Assembly (NCBI GenBank): GCA_902762495.1
Contig: CACWOL010000022.1
Span: forward strand, 1-48,525
Direction: 5' to 3'
DNA length: 48,525 nucleotides
From: an uncultured bacterium
Lineage (GTDB): Bacteria; Verrucomicrobiota; Lentisphaeria; Victivallales; UBA1829
Of this stretch, positions 1 to 9,882 are shown piece after piece. Position 1 is the first letter of the stretch; every line of letters begins with the position of its first letter. The notes under the pieces were generated by a model that worked only from the letters and a program-made list of their open reading frames with translations, did not search any database and was not told the DNA's origin. The position numbers and the translations under genes were made by a program.

Positions 1-34
1 AGAACACCGGCTCCAAATCGAACCGATATCATAT

Positions 35-63
35 AAAATACACCCGAAATCCCATCTTGTCAA
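35..63 (-). promoter_or_regulatory. Sigma70-like promoter reading off the left edge
   Basis: On the minus strand TTGACA (58-63) is followed after 17 bp by TATTTT (35-40). This matches the promoter pattern seen repeatedly in this window. It reads leftward out of the window, so it should drive a minus-strand gene that starts before position 1. The 1-252 stretch holds no gene that I can see. Confidence 0.5.
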
Positions 64-252
64 GCCCAAATCAAAAGAAATCCTGAAAAAAGTCCGCCAA
101 CCGCAGTCCCCATACGCGCTCATCATTCATATGCGGGAGATGAGTATATGTTTTTTCTGCTGGGACGAGGAGGAATGAAGAGGCGTGGATCAACTCCTCA
201 TCCAGGACGCACAAGCCACTTTTGGCAAGCTCGCTCCTGAATCGGATTAAGC

Positions 253-1647
253 TCAGAAGCGGAAATAGATGAACGGATTATAGGAGGAAGCCACGAGCCG
301 GAGCATAACTAGGACGAGGAACATAACATCCATTCCCCTCAGGATCAGCTGGCCATACTTCCACTTCAACATCAGCTGCCGGAGTTTCGCGACCAGTTCC
401 GTACTGCAGAGAACAGCGATCGCCAGCACGGTCAGCGTCAGGGCGGAAGGAACCACGGTCAGCTCACCGGGGTCGCGGAAGAGAACCATTTTCCGCACGA
501 AATCCAAGGCGGCCGGCAGATCGTCAATTCGGAAAAAGACCCAGCCGATCAGGACAATCAGCAGAGTGACGACGTGCATCAGGATCCGTACCGGCCAAAC
601 AAATGACTTTTTATGGAGGTCAAATATACGTTCGACGACGATAAAGAAGCCGTGCCAGAGCCCCCAAATGACAAAGGTCCAGCTGGCGCCGTGCCAGATG
701 CCGGTCGCGGCAAAGACGATCAGCAGGTTGCAGCAGGAGCGCAGGCGGCTGCAGCGGGAACCGCCGAGCGGGAAATAAAGGTATTCTCGGAACCAGGTCG
801 AGAGACTGATATGCCAGCGCCGCCAGAATTCCGTGATCGTCTTCGAGATGTACGGGAAGTTGAAGTTTTCCGGGATTCTGAACCCGAACATCATGCCCAG
901 ACCGATCGCCATGTCGGAATACCCGCTGAAGTCAAAATATATCTGGAAAGCATACGCAACCGCGCCGAGCCAGGCGTCCGGGCAGCTGACATCGGCGGCC
1001 GACAGAGCATAGACCTGATCGGCATAATCCGCGACGATGTTGGCGATCAGGACTTTTTTCGTCAAGCCCAGAATGAACCGGGAAAGTCCGTTGTAGACGC
1101 CATCAAGACTTTCGGTCCTTTCTTTGAACTGATCCGCGATCTCGTGATACTTGATGATCGGGCCCGCGATGAGCTGCGGGAAAAAGGTGATGAACAGCGC
1201 CAGGGCAGCAATGTTCTTTTCTGCGCAGACCTCTTTCCTGTAGACGTCGATCAAGTAGGAAACCGCCTGAAACGTATAGAACGATATGCCGAGCGGCAGA
1301 ACGATGTGCAGCAGTTCAAAAGAGCATCCGGTCATGCGGTTGATGTTTTCGATGAAAAAGTCCGCATACTTGAAATACCCCAGAACGGAAAAATCCGCCA
1401 GCAGCCCCAAAATCAGGAAGAAACGTCTGCCCGCCGGGCTCCCCGCCGATTCGACCAGCAGCGCCGTCGCATAATTGGCAAGGATGAACAGCAGCATGAC
1501 GGCCAGCAGGCGCGGTTCCCCCCAGCCGTAGAAAATCAGACTGGCGACCAGAAGAACGCTGTTGCGGGATTTCGGGGAGACGCTGTAATAAACCAGCAGG
1601 ACCGCGGGAAGAAAGATACTCAGAAACAGCAAAGAACTGAACAGCAT
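253..1647 (-). CDS. MBOAT family membrane O-acyltransferase (AlgI-like)
   Basis: This 464-residue polytopic membrane protein is of the AlgI/DltB type, which moves acyl (usually acetyl) groups across the inner membrane for attachment to an extracellular glycan. About ten hydrophobic segments are visible. Family motifs are present: FDFSGYSDMAIG (about 238-249), TEFWRRWHISLS (about 272-283) and the IWHGASW segment with the presumed catalytic His near residue 319. The length is normal for AlgI. The ATG lies 2 bp after the stop of the upstream AlgJ/X-like gene, and a GGAG sits inside that gene's last codons, so translation is probably coupled. The partner gene supports a two-component O-acetylation module. 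The acceptor polymer is unknown because no polymer synthase is in the window. The family call is firm; the substrate is inference. Confidence 0.9.
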   Translation of the reverse strand: MLFSSLLFLSIFLPAVLLVYYSVSPKSRNSVLLVASLIFYGWGEPRLLAVMLLFILANYATALLVESAGSPAGRRFFLILGLLADFSVLGYFKYADFFIENINRMTGCSFELLHIVLPLGISFYTFQAVSYLIDVYRKEVCAEKNIAALALFITFFPQLIAGPIIKYHEIADQFKERTESLDGVYNGLSRFILGLTKKVLIANIVADYADQVYALSAADVSCPDAWLGAVAYAFQIYFDFSGYSDMAIGLGMMFGFRIPENFNFPYISKTITEFWRRWHISLSTWFREYLYFPLGGSRCSRLRSCCNLLIVFAATGIWHGASWTFVIWGLWHGFFIVVERIFDLHKKSFVWPVRILMHVVTLLIVLIGWVFFRIDDLPAALDFVRKMVLFRDPGELTVVPSALTLTVLAIAVLCSTELVAKLRQLMLKWKYGQLILRGMDVMFLVLVMLRLVASSYNPFIYFRF

Positions 1648-1649
1648 GG

Positions 1650-3401
1650 TTACTCTCCGTAGTTTTCCAAGTAGATGAAACGGTCCAGGAAGCGCTCGGT
1701 GGTTTCCATTATGACGATGTCCGGCCGGAGTTTCTGAAGATCCTCACGGTAGGGAAGGAAATTGAAGCCGGCTCCTGCGGAACAGCAGAGATGAAGCGAT
1801 TCTCCGCACAACGGCGTAAAGAACGGCAAGGCGTTCCACCAGAAACTGTCCGTACAGAAGAATGCTTTGAGCGAGGAGGGCGATGTCTTTTCGGGAACCA
1901 TCCGGTTGAGCAGATAGGCCCCATCCTGTTTCTGAGTTTCCACGGAATAACGCGATTCCATGACAGGAGCTTCAAAAAGCAGCGCATTTTCCGGCAGCTG
2001 GTGAAGCGGATCCGTATATCCGAGGCAAACCGCCAGGTCGACGTCCGCATCTCGCGAATCGACCCAGCGTTCCGTGTTGGCGGGAGTCGCGGGAAAATCC
2101 GGAAAATCCTGGTGGATCCGTTCGGCCAGGACGCGCATGGCGGACAGGGCGCCATGAGGAGTCCAGTGGGTGCCTTTCATGAAATAAAGCTGGTGGGCGG
2201 TTTTCGCTTTCTGCATTTCCGGCAGGGGCATGACCACGGCAAGATCCGTATTGTCCCGGAGATAATAAGTCAGCTGCTCCAGGCGGGAAAGATTTCCCGT
2301 ACGCTTGTATTGATCCGGATAATTCTCGAAATAGAGCCGTTCCTTGTCGGGCAGCAGGACCAAATAGAGCCGGGCGCCGTATTCCTTCTTCAAAAAACTC
2401 TGAAGCTCCGTCAGTTTTTCGGCGCATTTTTTAAGCTGTTCCTCCGAAAAGAGATTCCGGTTACATGCCATCTCGATCGAATTCGCCATGGTCGTGAACA
2501 GCCATCCCTTTTTGCCGATCAGCACATCTCCGTTTTCCTTGGCCGAAGTGCTGTTTCCCCAGGAAAACAGCCTTTTTTCAAGTCCGATCAGCGTCGTCCG
2601 CATAGTGCACCGGTCCTCAAACCATTTTTCGAACTCCCGAGGGAAACGGTCATTCAACCCGCCATCGGAAAACATATCCGGGTATTCGGCGAGGAACCGG
2701 TTTTCGTTACTCAGCAAAGACCGGTAATCAATCTTCAGAACAGGGAAGACCAGCAACAGAAGGACAATATATACAAAAAGGACTTTCCCTTTCTGCGAAT
2801 GAGCGGTCTCCGCCGGAAGACGCCTGCCAAGGAAAAACGCGGGAAGCAGGGAAATGAACAGAGCATAGATCAGCGGGACCGGAAGGACCCGCAATGAACC
2901 GCCGACAGCGCCCGAAAAGAGATAACACAGCGTCGTGTTTTTATTGGGAGCGATCTTCAGCACGCCCTGAACCGTCGAGAGCGTTGAGCTCTGCGAACCG
3001 ATCAAAGTCAGTTCCGGGCCGGGGACCGACACGGAGGAGGATCCCGCAATCTCCAGATTGTTCAGGAACAGATTGTAGGAGTTCTCCGCAAGATAAAGAG
3101 TGAATCCTTCAAGTTTCGACGGTGCGGGAATCTCCTGCTCGACTACATTTCCGGACCTGGCGGCCGGAAGGACGATCTCGCTGGCGCGGTTCAAATTGCG
3201 CTGAAACCGGGTCTCCGGATCCTCCAGCAGACGGACCTCAATCCTCTGATCGACATCCGTGGAGTAGGCTATGCGCAGCAGAACCTGTCTCTGAAGGTAA
3301 AACGGAGACAGGATGAGCATTATCAGCAGAAAAACGGATGCGGCGCAAACCATTCGCACCGACAGGATGCGGCGGGGCTTGCTCGTGGACACTGATTTCA
3401 T
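1650..3401 (-). CDS. AlgJ/AlgX-like O-acetyltransferase partner, membrane anchored
   Basis: The 583-residue protein has an N-terminal membrane segment (about 14-36), two more near 170-225, then a large extracytoplasmic SGNH-like domain. It resembles AlgJ/AlgX/DltD-type partners that pass acetyl groups from an MBOAT protein to a polysaccharide. LIGKKGWLF opens the catalytic domain, THWTPHGA (His412, Trp413) matches the family D-x-H-W block, and CTDSFWW carries the likely Ser519. The Asp of D-x-H-W is replaced by Gly410 (codon GGC at 2172-2174). The start at 3401 is preferred over 3461 because AAGAAGG lies 7 bp upstream and the hydrophobic segment then follows a short basic N-terminus. It precedes the MBOAT gene by 2 bp, in one operon. 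The domain call is good; activity is uncertain because of the Asp loss. Confidence 0.8.
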   Translation of the reverse strand: MKSVSTSKPRRILSVRMVCAASVFLLIMLILSPFYLQRQVLLRIAYSTDVDQRIEVRLLEDPETRFQRNLNRASEIVLPAARSGNVVEQEIPAPSKLEGFTLYLAENSYNLFLNNLEIAGSSSVSVPGPELTLIGSQSSTLSTVQGVLKIAPNKNTTLCYLFSGAVGGSLRVLPVPLIYALFISLLPAFFLGRRLPAETAHSQKGKVLFVYIVLLLLVFPVLKIDYRSLLSNENRFLAEYPDMFSDGGLNDRFPREFEKWFEDRCTMRTTLIGLEKRLFSWGNSTSAKENGDVLIGKKGWLFTTMANSIEMACNRNLFSEEQLKKCAEKLTELQSFLKKEYGARLYLVLLPDKERLYFENYPDQYKRTGNLSRLEQLTYYLRDNTDLAVVMPLPEMQKAKTAHQLYFMKGTHWTPHGALSAMRVLAERIHQDFPDFPATPANTERWVDSRDADVDLAVCLGYTDPLHQLPENALLFEAPVMESRYSVETQKQDGAYLLNRMVPEKTSPSSLKAFFCTDSFWWNALPFFTPLCGESLHLCCSAGAGFNFLPYREDLQKLRPDIVIMETTERFLDRFIYLENYGE

Positions 3402-3504
3402 GAAAAAACCTTCTTGCAGGATCATGCCATAACAGCACTGAATACTCGGATAACGCCCCATCTCCCTGGAAATGGACTGTTTTCAGACATAAATAATGAT
3501 TGAT

Positions 3505-3532
3505 ACTATAGCAGATTTTAGCCGGATGTCAA
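3505..3532 (-). promoter_or_regulatory. Promoter of the O-acetylation operon
   Basis: On the minus strand TTGACA (3527-3532), a 16 bp spacer ending in TGC, and TATAGT (3505-3510). The implied transcript start near 3498 leaves a leader of about 95 nt before the start codon at 3401. Confidence 0.65.
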
Positions 3533-3727
3533 GCTTAGACCCGAAAAAAACGCCAATCTTTATGACATACAGTCCGGGACATTTTTCCTTTGCAGACGAA
3601 AGGCCGGGATCAGACCAATACGAAGGCATCGCCCGGTCAGAGGCGGGGTTGGGCAAAACGGTTTTCCGTGTTCAATTTCCGATTCCGGGATCATTTTCCG
3701 GCATCGGGGCATGTTTTCCTGTACGCC

Positions 3728-3756
3728 TTGCAATCTTCCCTACTAGAGAGTATATT
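3728..3756 (+). promoter_or_regulatory. Promoter of the cysS operon
   Basis: TTGCAA (3728-3733), 17 bp, TATATT (3751-3756). It lies about 50 bp before the cysS start, back to back with the minus-strand promoter at 3505-3532. The rest of the 3402-3804 gap shows no gene. Confidence 0.6.
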
Positions 3757-3804
3757 AAATGATAAAAATGTTTTCCGGAACGCAATGAACCAGGAGAAGG
3801 AACC

Positions 3805-5226
3805 ATGATCCGCTTTTTCAACACGCTCGGACGCCGCATGACCGAATTCACCCCGATCCGCGAGGGATACGCCGGGATGTACACCTGCGGCCCGACGGTC
3901 TACAACTACGCCCACATCGGCAATTTCCGCGCCTATCTCTTCGAAGACCTTCTCCGCCGCACGCTCGAATACCACGGCATCAAGGTCACGCAGGTCATGA
4001 ACCTGACCGACGTCGACGACAAGACCATCCGCGATTCGCGCGCCGCGGGGCTGCCGCTTCAGACCTTCACGCGCAAATACAAGGACGCGTTCTTCGAGGA
4101 CCTCCGTACGCTCCGCGTCGAACCTGCAGAACACTACCCGGAGGCCACGGCGCACATCCCGGAAATGCTGAACATGATCCAGCAGCTGATGGACAAGGGG
4201 TACGCGTACCAGTCCGACGACGGCTCCATCTATTTCTCCATCGAAAAATGCAAAAACTACGGCCAGCTCGTCAAGCTCGACTTCGAAAACCAGCGCATCG
4301 GCGACCGCGTCCGCAGCGACGAGTACGCCAAGGACTCCGTGGCCGATTTCGCCCTGTGGAAAGCCTGGGACGAAAACGACGGCGATGTGAAGTGGGACAG
4401 TCCGTGGGGACCCGGCCGCCCCGGCTGGCACCTCGAATGCTCCGCCATGAGCCGCAAATACCTCGGGCTCACCTTCGACATCCACACCGGCGGCGTCGAC
4501 AACATGTTCCCGCACCACGAGGACGAGATCGCGCAGAGCGAATCCGCCAACGGCTGCAAGTTCGTGAACTGCTGGCTTCACTGCGAACACCTCACGATCA
4601 AGGGACAGAAGATGTCGAAGTCTCTCGGTAATTTCTACACGCTACGCGACCTCACGGCGAAGGGCTGGTCCGGCGCGGAGATCCGTTATCTCCTGCTCGG
4701 CACGCACTACCGTTCCAAGCTCAATTTCGACCCGGACGCACTCGGACAGGCCCGGACCGCGCTGAAGAAATTCCACACGCTCTTCGCCCGCCTGAACGCC
4801 GCCCCTGCCGGAGATGCGCTTCTCGCCGAAGCGAAAGCCGCCGCGGAGGCCGCACGCGCGAAGTTCGCCGACGGACTCGCCGACGATCTGAACATCGCGG
4901 AAGCGCTCGCCACGGTTCACAAGTTCACGCGCGAAGTCAACGGCCTGCTCGCGAAAGGTGCCGGCCATGACGCCGCCGCAGTCCTGCTCGACCAGTACCG
5001 CGATTTCGACCGCGTGCTGGCGTTCCTCGACGTCGATTCCGCGCTGGAGGCCGCCGACGCGCCCAAACAGGACGTCCCGGCGGAAATCCTCGAGCTCGCG
5101 CAGAAACGCGCCGAGGTGAAGAAGGCGAAGGATTTCGCCGCCGCCGACGCGATCCGCGCACAGATCAACGCCGCGGGCTGGGCCGTGAAGGACACGCCCG
5201 CCGGCCCGGAATTCTCCAAATTATGA
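3805..5226 (+). CDS. cysS: Cysteinyl-tRNA synthetase
   Basis: Class I aminoacyl-tRNA synthetase that charges tRNA-Cys in the cytoplasm. The 473-residue length is typical. The HIGH motif appears as HIGN (37-40). Zinc ligands are Cys28 in YTCGP, the Cys of HLECSAMS and the HHEDE histidine region. KMSKSLGN is present at about 270-277, followed by the helical anticodon-binding domain. AGGAG lies 12 bp upstream of the ATG. The stop codon overlaps the next start (ATGA), so the SAHH-like protein is translationally coupled. This places cysteine charging together with sulfur-metabolite salvage genes. Confidence 0.97.
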   Translation: MIRFFNTLGRRMTEFTPIREGYAGMYTCGPTVYNYAHIGNFRAYLFEDLLRRTLEYHGIKVTQVMNLTDVDDKTIRDSRAAGLPLQTFTRKYKDAFFEDLRTLRVEPAEHYPEATAHIPEMLNMIQQLMDKGYAYQSDDGSIYFSIEKCKNYGQLVKLDFENQRIGDRVRSDEYAKDSVADFALWKAWDENDGDVKWDSPWGPGRPGWHLECSAMSRKYLGLTFDIHTGGVDNMFPHHEDEIAQSESANGCKFVNCWLHCEHLTIKGQKMSKSLGNFYTLRDLTAKGWSGAEIRYLLLGTHYRSKLNFDPDALGQARTALKKFHTLFARLNAAPAGDALLAEAKAAAEAARAKFADGLADDLNIAEALATVHKFTREVNGLLAKGAGHDAAAVLLDQYRDFDRVLAFLDVDSALEAADAPKQDVPAEILELAQKRAEVKKAKDFAAADAIRAQINAAGWAVKDTPAGPEFSKL

Positions 5227-6260
5227 CCCCGGACCGCGCCGCACAGCTTCAGGCGATCGCCGCGACGCTCGAGCCGGAGCTCGAGCCGGCTCGCGATTAT
5301 CCTGCGCTCGCCGCACAGGCGAAACGCTGGCGCGAGGAGCGTCCGCTGGCTGGTCTCCGCATCCTCTGCGGCACGCCGCTCTTTCTGAACACGCTGGCGC
5401 AGTACGCCGCGCTGCTCGTGGGCGGAGCCGATCTCACGGTCGTGTATTCCGACGAACTCGGTTACGATCCGGCGATCCCGGATTTTCTCGCCGGAATCCG
5501 CCTCAATCTCTGTCATGGCGCGGAAGAGGCCGCCGCGAGCGGGCCGTTCGATGCAGTCCTTGATTGCAGCGCATTGAACCGCGGCGCCTCCTCCCGCTTC
5601 GGTTACTGCGAGCTCACCCGGTCCGGCGTCCATGTCTACGAATCCGATCCGCCGGACAAGCCCGTTTTCGCGGCGGACTCCGGGCGCATCAAATCCATCG
5701 AAACCGTGCTCGGCACCGGTGACGGATGTCTGCGCGGACTCCGCCATATCGGGGCCGATCCCGCCGGGAAGAACGTCCTGCTCTTCGGACACGGACGCGT
5801 CGGACGCGGCATCGAATACTCCCTGACGCAGGCGGGCGCGACCCTCCGCATCGTCGATCCGGCGCAGGGCCGCGTTTTCACGCCCGATCTGCTGAACGGT
5901 GCTGACATCGTGATCTCCGCCACGGGCATCCGCGGTGCGCTTGCGCCGTTCGCGCAGCTCCTGCTCGACAGCGGCGCGCTGCTGGTGAACATGGGCGCGG
6001 ACGACGAGTTCGGCCCCGGCATCCCGCCGGAACGCGCCGTCAACCGCAAGCGCCCGGTCAACTTCATGCTCCCCGAGCCCACGTCCACGCGCTACATCGA
6101 CCCGACTCTGGCGCTCCACAACGCCGGGATCCTCGAACTCATGCGCGCCAGCGGCGGCCCCGGCATCGTCGCGCCGTCCGCACAGGTCGAAGACTTCATC
6201 CTCGCCGACGTCCGCGCCGCGGGCGTCATCAACGCCGAAATCGACGCGCTCGGACTCTGA
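5223..6260 (+). CDS. Divergent S-adenosylhomocysteinase-like NAD-binding protein
   Basis: 345 residues, clearly shorter than usual SAH hydrolases (about 430-470). The C-terminal half has a Rossmann segment, GKNVLLFGHGRVGRG (about 180-195), preceded by a GTGDG stretch that lines up with the GTGQS region of SAHH. Other SAHH-like features are NMGADDEFG and the late ALHNAGILEL block. The segment equivalent to the SAHH catalytic TKSKFDN reads IKSIETV, and the N-terminal HMT His is not evident, so canonical SAHH residues appear substituted. It overlaps cysS by ATGA and lies 57 bp before an MTA/SAH deaminase gene. That context suggests a role on SAH or its deaminated product S-inosylhomocysteine, but this is inference. 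It could also be a D-2-hydroxyacid-dehydrogenase-fold protein of other function. Confidence 0.65.
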   Translation: MTPDRAAQLQAIAATLEPELEPARDYPALAAQAKRWREERPLAGLRILCGTPLFLNTLAQYAALLVGGADLTVVYSDELGYDPAIPDFLAGIRLNLCHGAEEAAASGPFDAVLDCSALNRGASSRFGYCELTRSGVHVYESDPPDKPVFAADSGRIKSIETVLGTGDGCLRGLRHIGADPAGKNVLLFGHGRVGRGIEYSLTQAGATLRIVDPAQGRVFTPDLLNGADIVISATGIRGALAPFAQLLLDSGALLVNMGADDEFGPGIPPERAVNRKRPVNFMLPEPTSTRYIDPTLALHNAGILELMRASGGPGIVAPSAQVEDFILADVRAAGVINAEIDALGL

Positions 6261-6317
6261 ACAGAATCAAAACTCAAATCAAATAAACTCATTTCATCTC
6301 AACAGCAGGTCAAGATC

Positions 6318-7577
6318 ATGTCAAGCATCCTCCTCCGCAACGTCGTCCTCAACGGTTCCACAGTCAACGTCCGCATCGAAGGCAACCGGTTCCAGAGCAT
6401 CTCCCAGGCCGTCCCCGCCGAACCCGCCGACGAAACGCTCGACGCCCACGGCGAAATGGCGATCCTCCCCGCGTTCTACAATGCCCACACGCACGCCGCC
6501 ATGTCCCTGCTGCGCGGTTATGCCGACGACCTCGACCTCTTCGACTGGCTCAGCAACCACATCTGGCCCGTCGAGGCGCGCCTCACCAACGAGGACGTCT
6601 ACGCCGGGACCCGCCTCGCCATCCTCGAAATGATCAAGTCCGGCACGGTCTTCTTCAACGACATGTACTGGCGCGGCCGCCAGGTCGTGAAGGCCGCCGA
6701 GGACATGGGCATGCGCGCCTGCGTCGGCATCCTGCGCCAGACCATGGGCAATCCGGCGTTCCTCCCCATGCTGGACAACGACTGGCTGCTGGAGAACCGC
6801 GGCAATCTCTCGTCCCGCCTCCAGATCTCCGTCGCGCCGCACGCGATCTACACGACCACCGAGGAGATCCTGCGCGACGTGGCGGACACGGCGAAGAAGT
6901 ACGGCCTCGTGATCCACACGCACCTCGCCGAGACGAAGAAGGAATTCGACGACTGCATGGCGCAGCACGGCATGAGCCCGACCGCCTACGTCGACAGCTG
7001 CGGCATCCTCACGGACAAAACTATCCTCGCGCACTCCGTGGCGCTCACCGACGAGGACATCGAGCTCCTCGCCGAACGCCGTTCCGTACTCGTCCACATG
7101 CCCGTCTCGAACATGAAGCTCGTCTCCGGCCATTTCCGTTACGACAGCGTCGCGCTCTTCGGCAAGTGCCGCTGGGCGATCGGCACCGACGGCGCGTCCT
7201 CCAACAATTCCCTCTCCATGCTCGGCGAAATGAAGACCGCCGCCCTCCGCGGGAAGGACCTCACCGGCGACCCGAAGGCGATGAAGGCCGCGGACGTCTT
7301 CCGCGCCGCCACGCGGTCCGGAGCCGAGGCGTTCGGCATCGACGCAGGCGTGATCGAGGGAGGCCGTCTCGCCGACTGCATGCTCGTCGACCTGAACAAC
7401 CACAACCTTGTGCCCGGGTTCAACCTGATCTCCGACATGGTGTACGCCGCGGACAGCTCCTGCATCGACACGGTCGTCTGCGACGGCCGCATCCTGATGC
7501 GCGGCGGATATGTCGACGGCGAAGAAGAGATCATCGCCGAAGCGCGCGACGCCGCGAACCGCCTGACCTCGAAGTAA
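6318..7577 (+). CDS. mtaD: 5-methylthioadenosine/S-adenosylhomocysteine deaminase (amidohydrolase)
   Basis: A 419-residue amidohydrolase-superfamily enzyme. The metal pair HTH is at about 57-59 in FYNAHTHAAM, the third His in IHTHLAET, a fourth in LAHSVAL, and the catalytic Asp in GTDGASSNNS. The segment LRGYADDLDLFDWL matches the MtaD/SAHD branch of the cytosine deaminase-like family, which deaminates MTA and SAH to inosine derivatives. The small N- and C-terminal beta-sandwich parts are present. It follows the SAHH-like gene, so the two may act in sequence on SAH. A short AGG-type ribosome site precedes the ATG. The exact substrate among MTA, SAH and other adenosyl compounds cannot be read from sequence. 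Confidence 0.88.
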   Translation: MSSILLRNVVLNGSTVNVRIEGNRFQSISQAVPAEPADETLDAHGEMAILPAFYNAHTHAAMSLLRGYADDLDLFDWLSNHIWPVEARLTNEDVYAGTRLAILEMIKSGTVFFNDMYWRGRQVVKAAEDMGMRACVGILRQTMGNPAFLPMLDNDWLLENRGNLSSRLQISVAPHAIYTTTEEILRDVADTAKKYGLVIHTHLAETKKEFDDCMAQHGMSPTAYVDSCGILTDKTILAHSVALTDEDIELLAERRSVLVHMPVSNMKLVSGHFRYDSVALFGKCRWAIGTDGASSNNSLSMLGEMKTAALRGKDLTGDPKAMKAADVFRAATRSGAEAFGIDAGVIEGGRLADCMLVDLNNHNLVPGFNLISDMVYAADSSCIDTVVCDGRILMRGGYVDGEEEIIAEARDAANRLTSK

Positions 7578-7650
7578 GCACGCCCCGTTTTCAGTTCCCA
7601 ACGACCCGCATGATCACCCCCCCAACCAAGAAACACCAGGAGGAATCAAC

Positions 7651-9882
7651 ATGAAATACAAATCGGTCAGCACCATCGCCGCGATCCTCTGCGGCACACT
7701 GCTTGCGTTCGTCGCGTCCCTGACGGCGTTCGCGCAAAACGGCGTCAAGACGGCGGAGCTCGAACTGAATCCGCCAGCCGACGCTGAAAATGCGGGCAGA
7801 TTCCGTTTCTCCTTCGAGACGGGGAAAACGGAATGGATCCCGATCAGAAGGATCACCTCTCTTCAAGATTTGGCGGAAGTTTCCGCTCAGCAGAATCAGG
7901 AAAAAGCCACTGCAGAACTTGATTTCAGCATGATGGGCGAGATCGACATGCGGAAAGCGCCGATTATGATCCTCTCGGAAGACGAGATCAAGTCGATCCT
8001 GTCGACGGGAAAACTCCCTGGAAAAGATGCGACGAAAAAGCCGCAGCGCATGAAACCGGATTCCTGGTATATTCTGAAAGACGAAACGGACCAGTCGTTT
8101 TATGTTTTCCGCCTCAAGGACAATTCTCCCAGATACGTGTGGCAGCAGCTCGCATACGTCCGCATCCCGGACGGAACGTCGTGGAAAGCGAATCCCGACC
8201 TGACCGCGCTGCTGAACATGCCGAAGGCGGACGCCGCCGCAAACTCAAAAAAGAAGACAAATGCCGACTTGACGCGTCAGAAAATCCAGCAGGCATGGGA
8301 TAAGCAGGAAGCCGAGCGCAAACAAGCGGAAAAACAGGCCGAACAGGATGCGCTGAACAAGCGGATCGAATCCGTGAAGTCATCCGGCGACACATTCCCG
8401 AAGACGCCGGAGGAGATCAAACTCGTGGAAGACCTGATCGTCGGCGCGAAGTACGAGGAACTGCTCAAGCTGTGCGAGGGAAAGAAACTTGATTTCAATG
8501 TGAATGTAACAACAGGGAACAATGTGCAGGTACCCTTGTTGTATCAGGCGATCGAGAAGAATCCTCAATACCGGGACCAGTATTTTCTTGAACGAAAACA
8601 CAAGATCTTCGAGTTCGTGCTGAACAACGGCGGAGCAGCGGCAGTCCCCACATCGAAAGGCGTGTACTGCGTCTATAAAGCTGCGATGACCGGCAACAAG
8701 GCGGTATTCGATCTGCTCCTGAAGAACGGGTTTGACCCGGATCAGAAAGAAGAACGAACGGGAAAGACCGCTTTGGAACTGGTTCTCGCGTCGTTCGCAG
8801 ACGACGCCGGGCTCAGGACCGTCGATCCCGAGATCATGAACAAGCTGGTGGCGGCATCGAAGCCGTCTCTGTTCGCCATGGTTCAGCAGAACGATGCTGC
8901 CGGGCTGAAGAAAGCGCTGGAGGACAAGGAGAATCGTGCAAACGTCAACAAACCGGACAGCAACGGAATGACACTGCTGGATCGTGCGATAAAACTGGAA
9001 CCGGATCAGAATTCAAATCCGGAAATCGTCAGGACATTGCTTGCCGCCGGCGCCGAATTCGGGACACGCATGATCGACAAGATCATTTTGAATCAAAAGA
9101 ACGATCTCCTTCCTGTCATGTGGGAGTTCCACGATCGCCTGTCCGAGGAGGACTGGAACCAGTGTTTCGACAAGGCTGTTTCATATAAAAATTCCGATGC
9201 CTTTCGGTTTTTCCTGGAACAAGGGCTTGACCCGGAGAAGAAACTGAGCTCCGGCCGCAGTCCCTTGACGAGCGCATACCGAGCCGGCACGAAGGAAATG
9301 GTTGATCTTCTGGCTGCGCGCGGCTTCAAAATCTCATTCGGGGTTGCGGTCAGAAGCAACGATCTTGATCTGGTGAAAGAGTATCTTGCCTCCGGAGTTG
9401 ACGTCAATGCAGATGACGATGCTGCCAACGGCAAGCCGATCTCGCTTGCCGTGTTGGAAAATCATCTGGAAATGGCGGAACTGCTGATTGAACATGGAGC
9501 GAATGTTTCGCCGGACTATTATCGGCGCGAAGGAAAAAGCTATCCTGTGCGAACCTCGGCGACACTCCGCGATCATGCAAAAATGACGGAACTTCTATTG
9601 CAGCATGGTTTTGTGCCGGATTTCCCCGCAACCCCCGGAGATACGAAAAATGCGGACAAATCGTCTGCCCTGTATATGGCTTTGTCCTGCGGAGAATATG
9701 AGACGGCCAAAGTCCTGCTGAAATACGGCGCACGCACGGATGTTACAGTACAAAGGAGAGCCCATGACTCGAAACAAAAGGAAACTGTATTGATTGATGT
9801 CGGATTGGAAGAAATATTCAAGAACAATTCCAGGGCTTTGGAGGTCCTCCGGTCAGGAAAAAGCTTCTTTGACTTCCGCTGA
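7651..9882 (+). CDS. Secreted ankyrin-repeat protein
   Basis: 743 residues with a clear Sec signal peptide (residues 1-28, ending TAFA). An N-terminal region of about 170 residues contains WIPIRRITS and SWYILKDE stretches of unknown fold. A charged lysine/glutamine-rich segment near 195-245 is probably a coiled coil. From about residue 260 to the end there are roughly 8-10 degenerate ankyrin repeats, for example NGMTLLDRAIKLEP, GKPISLAVLENHLEMAELLI and SALYMALSCGEYETAKVLL. AGGAGG lies just upstream of the ATG. The gene looks lower in GC than the glycolytic genes after it. A periplasmic or surface protein-binding role is likely; the partner is unknown. Confidence 0.85.
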   Translation: MKYKSVSTIAAILCGTLLAFVASLTAFAQNGVKTAELELNPPADAENAGRFRFSFETGKTEWIPIRRITSLQDLAEVSAQQNQEKATAELDFSMMGEIDMRKAPIMILSEDEIKSILSTGKLPGKDATKKPQRMKPDSWYILKDETDQSFYVFRLKDNSPRYVWQQLAYVRIPDGTSWKANPDLTALLNMPKADAAANSKKKTNADLTRQKIQQAWDKQEAERKQAEKQAEQDALNKRIESVKSSGDTFPKTPEEIKLVEDLIVGAKYEELLKLCEGKKLDFNVNVTTGNNVQVPLLYQAIEKNPQYRDQYFLERKHKIFEFVLNNGGAAAVPTSKGVYCVYKAAMTGNKAVFDLLLKNGFDPDQKEERTGKTALELVLASFADDAGLRTVDPEIMNKLVAASKPSLFAMVQQNDAAGLKKALEDKENRANVNKPDSNGMTLLDRAIKLEPDQNSNPEIVRTLLAAGAEFGTRMIDKIILNQKNDLLPVMWEFHDRLSEEDWNQCFDKAVSYKNSDAFRFFLEQGLDPEKKLSSGRSPLTSAYRAGTKEMVDLLAARGFKISFGVAVRSNDLDLVKEYLASGVDVNADDDAANGKPISLAVLENHLEMAELLIEHGANVSPDYYRREGKSYPVRTSATLRDHAKMTELLLQHGFVPDFPATPGDTKNADKSSALYMALSCGEYETAKVLLKYGARTDVTVQRRAHDSKQKETVLIDVGLEEIFKNNSRALEVLRSGKSFFDFR

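Noticed and set aside
3600..3804. T-box or SAM/SAH riboswitch before cysS
   Set aside because: I could find neither the T-box sequence nor conserved SAM/SAH riboswitch cores, and the apparent transcript start leaves only about 40 nt of leader.
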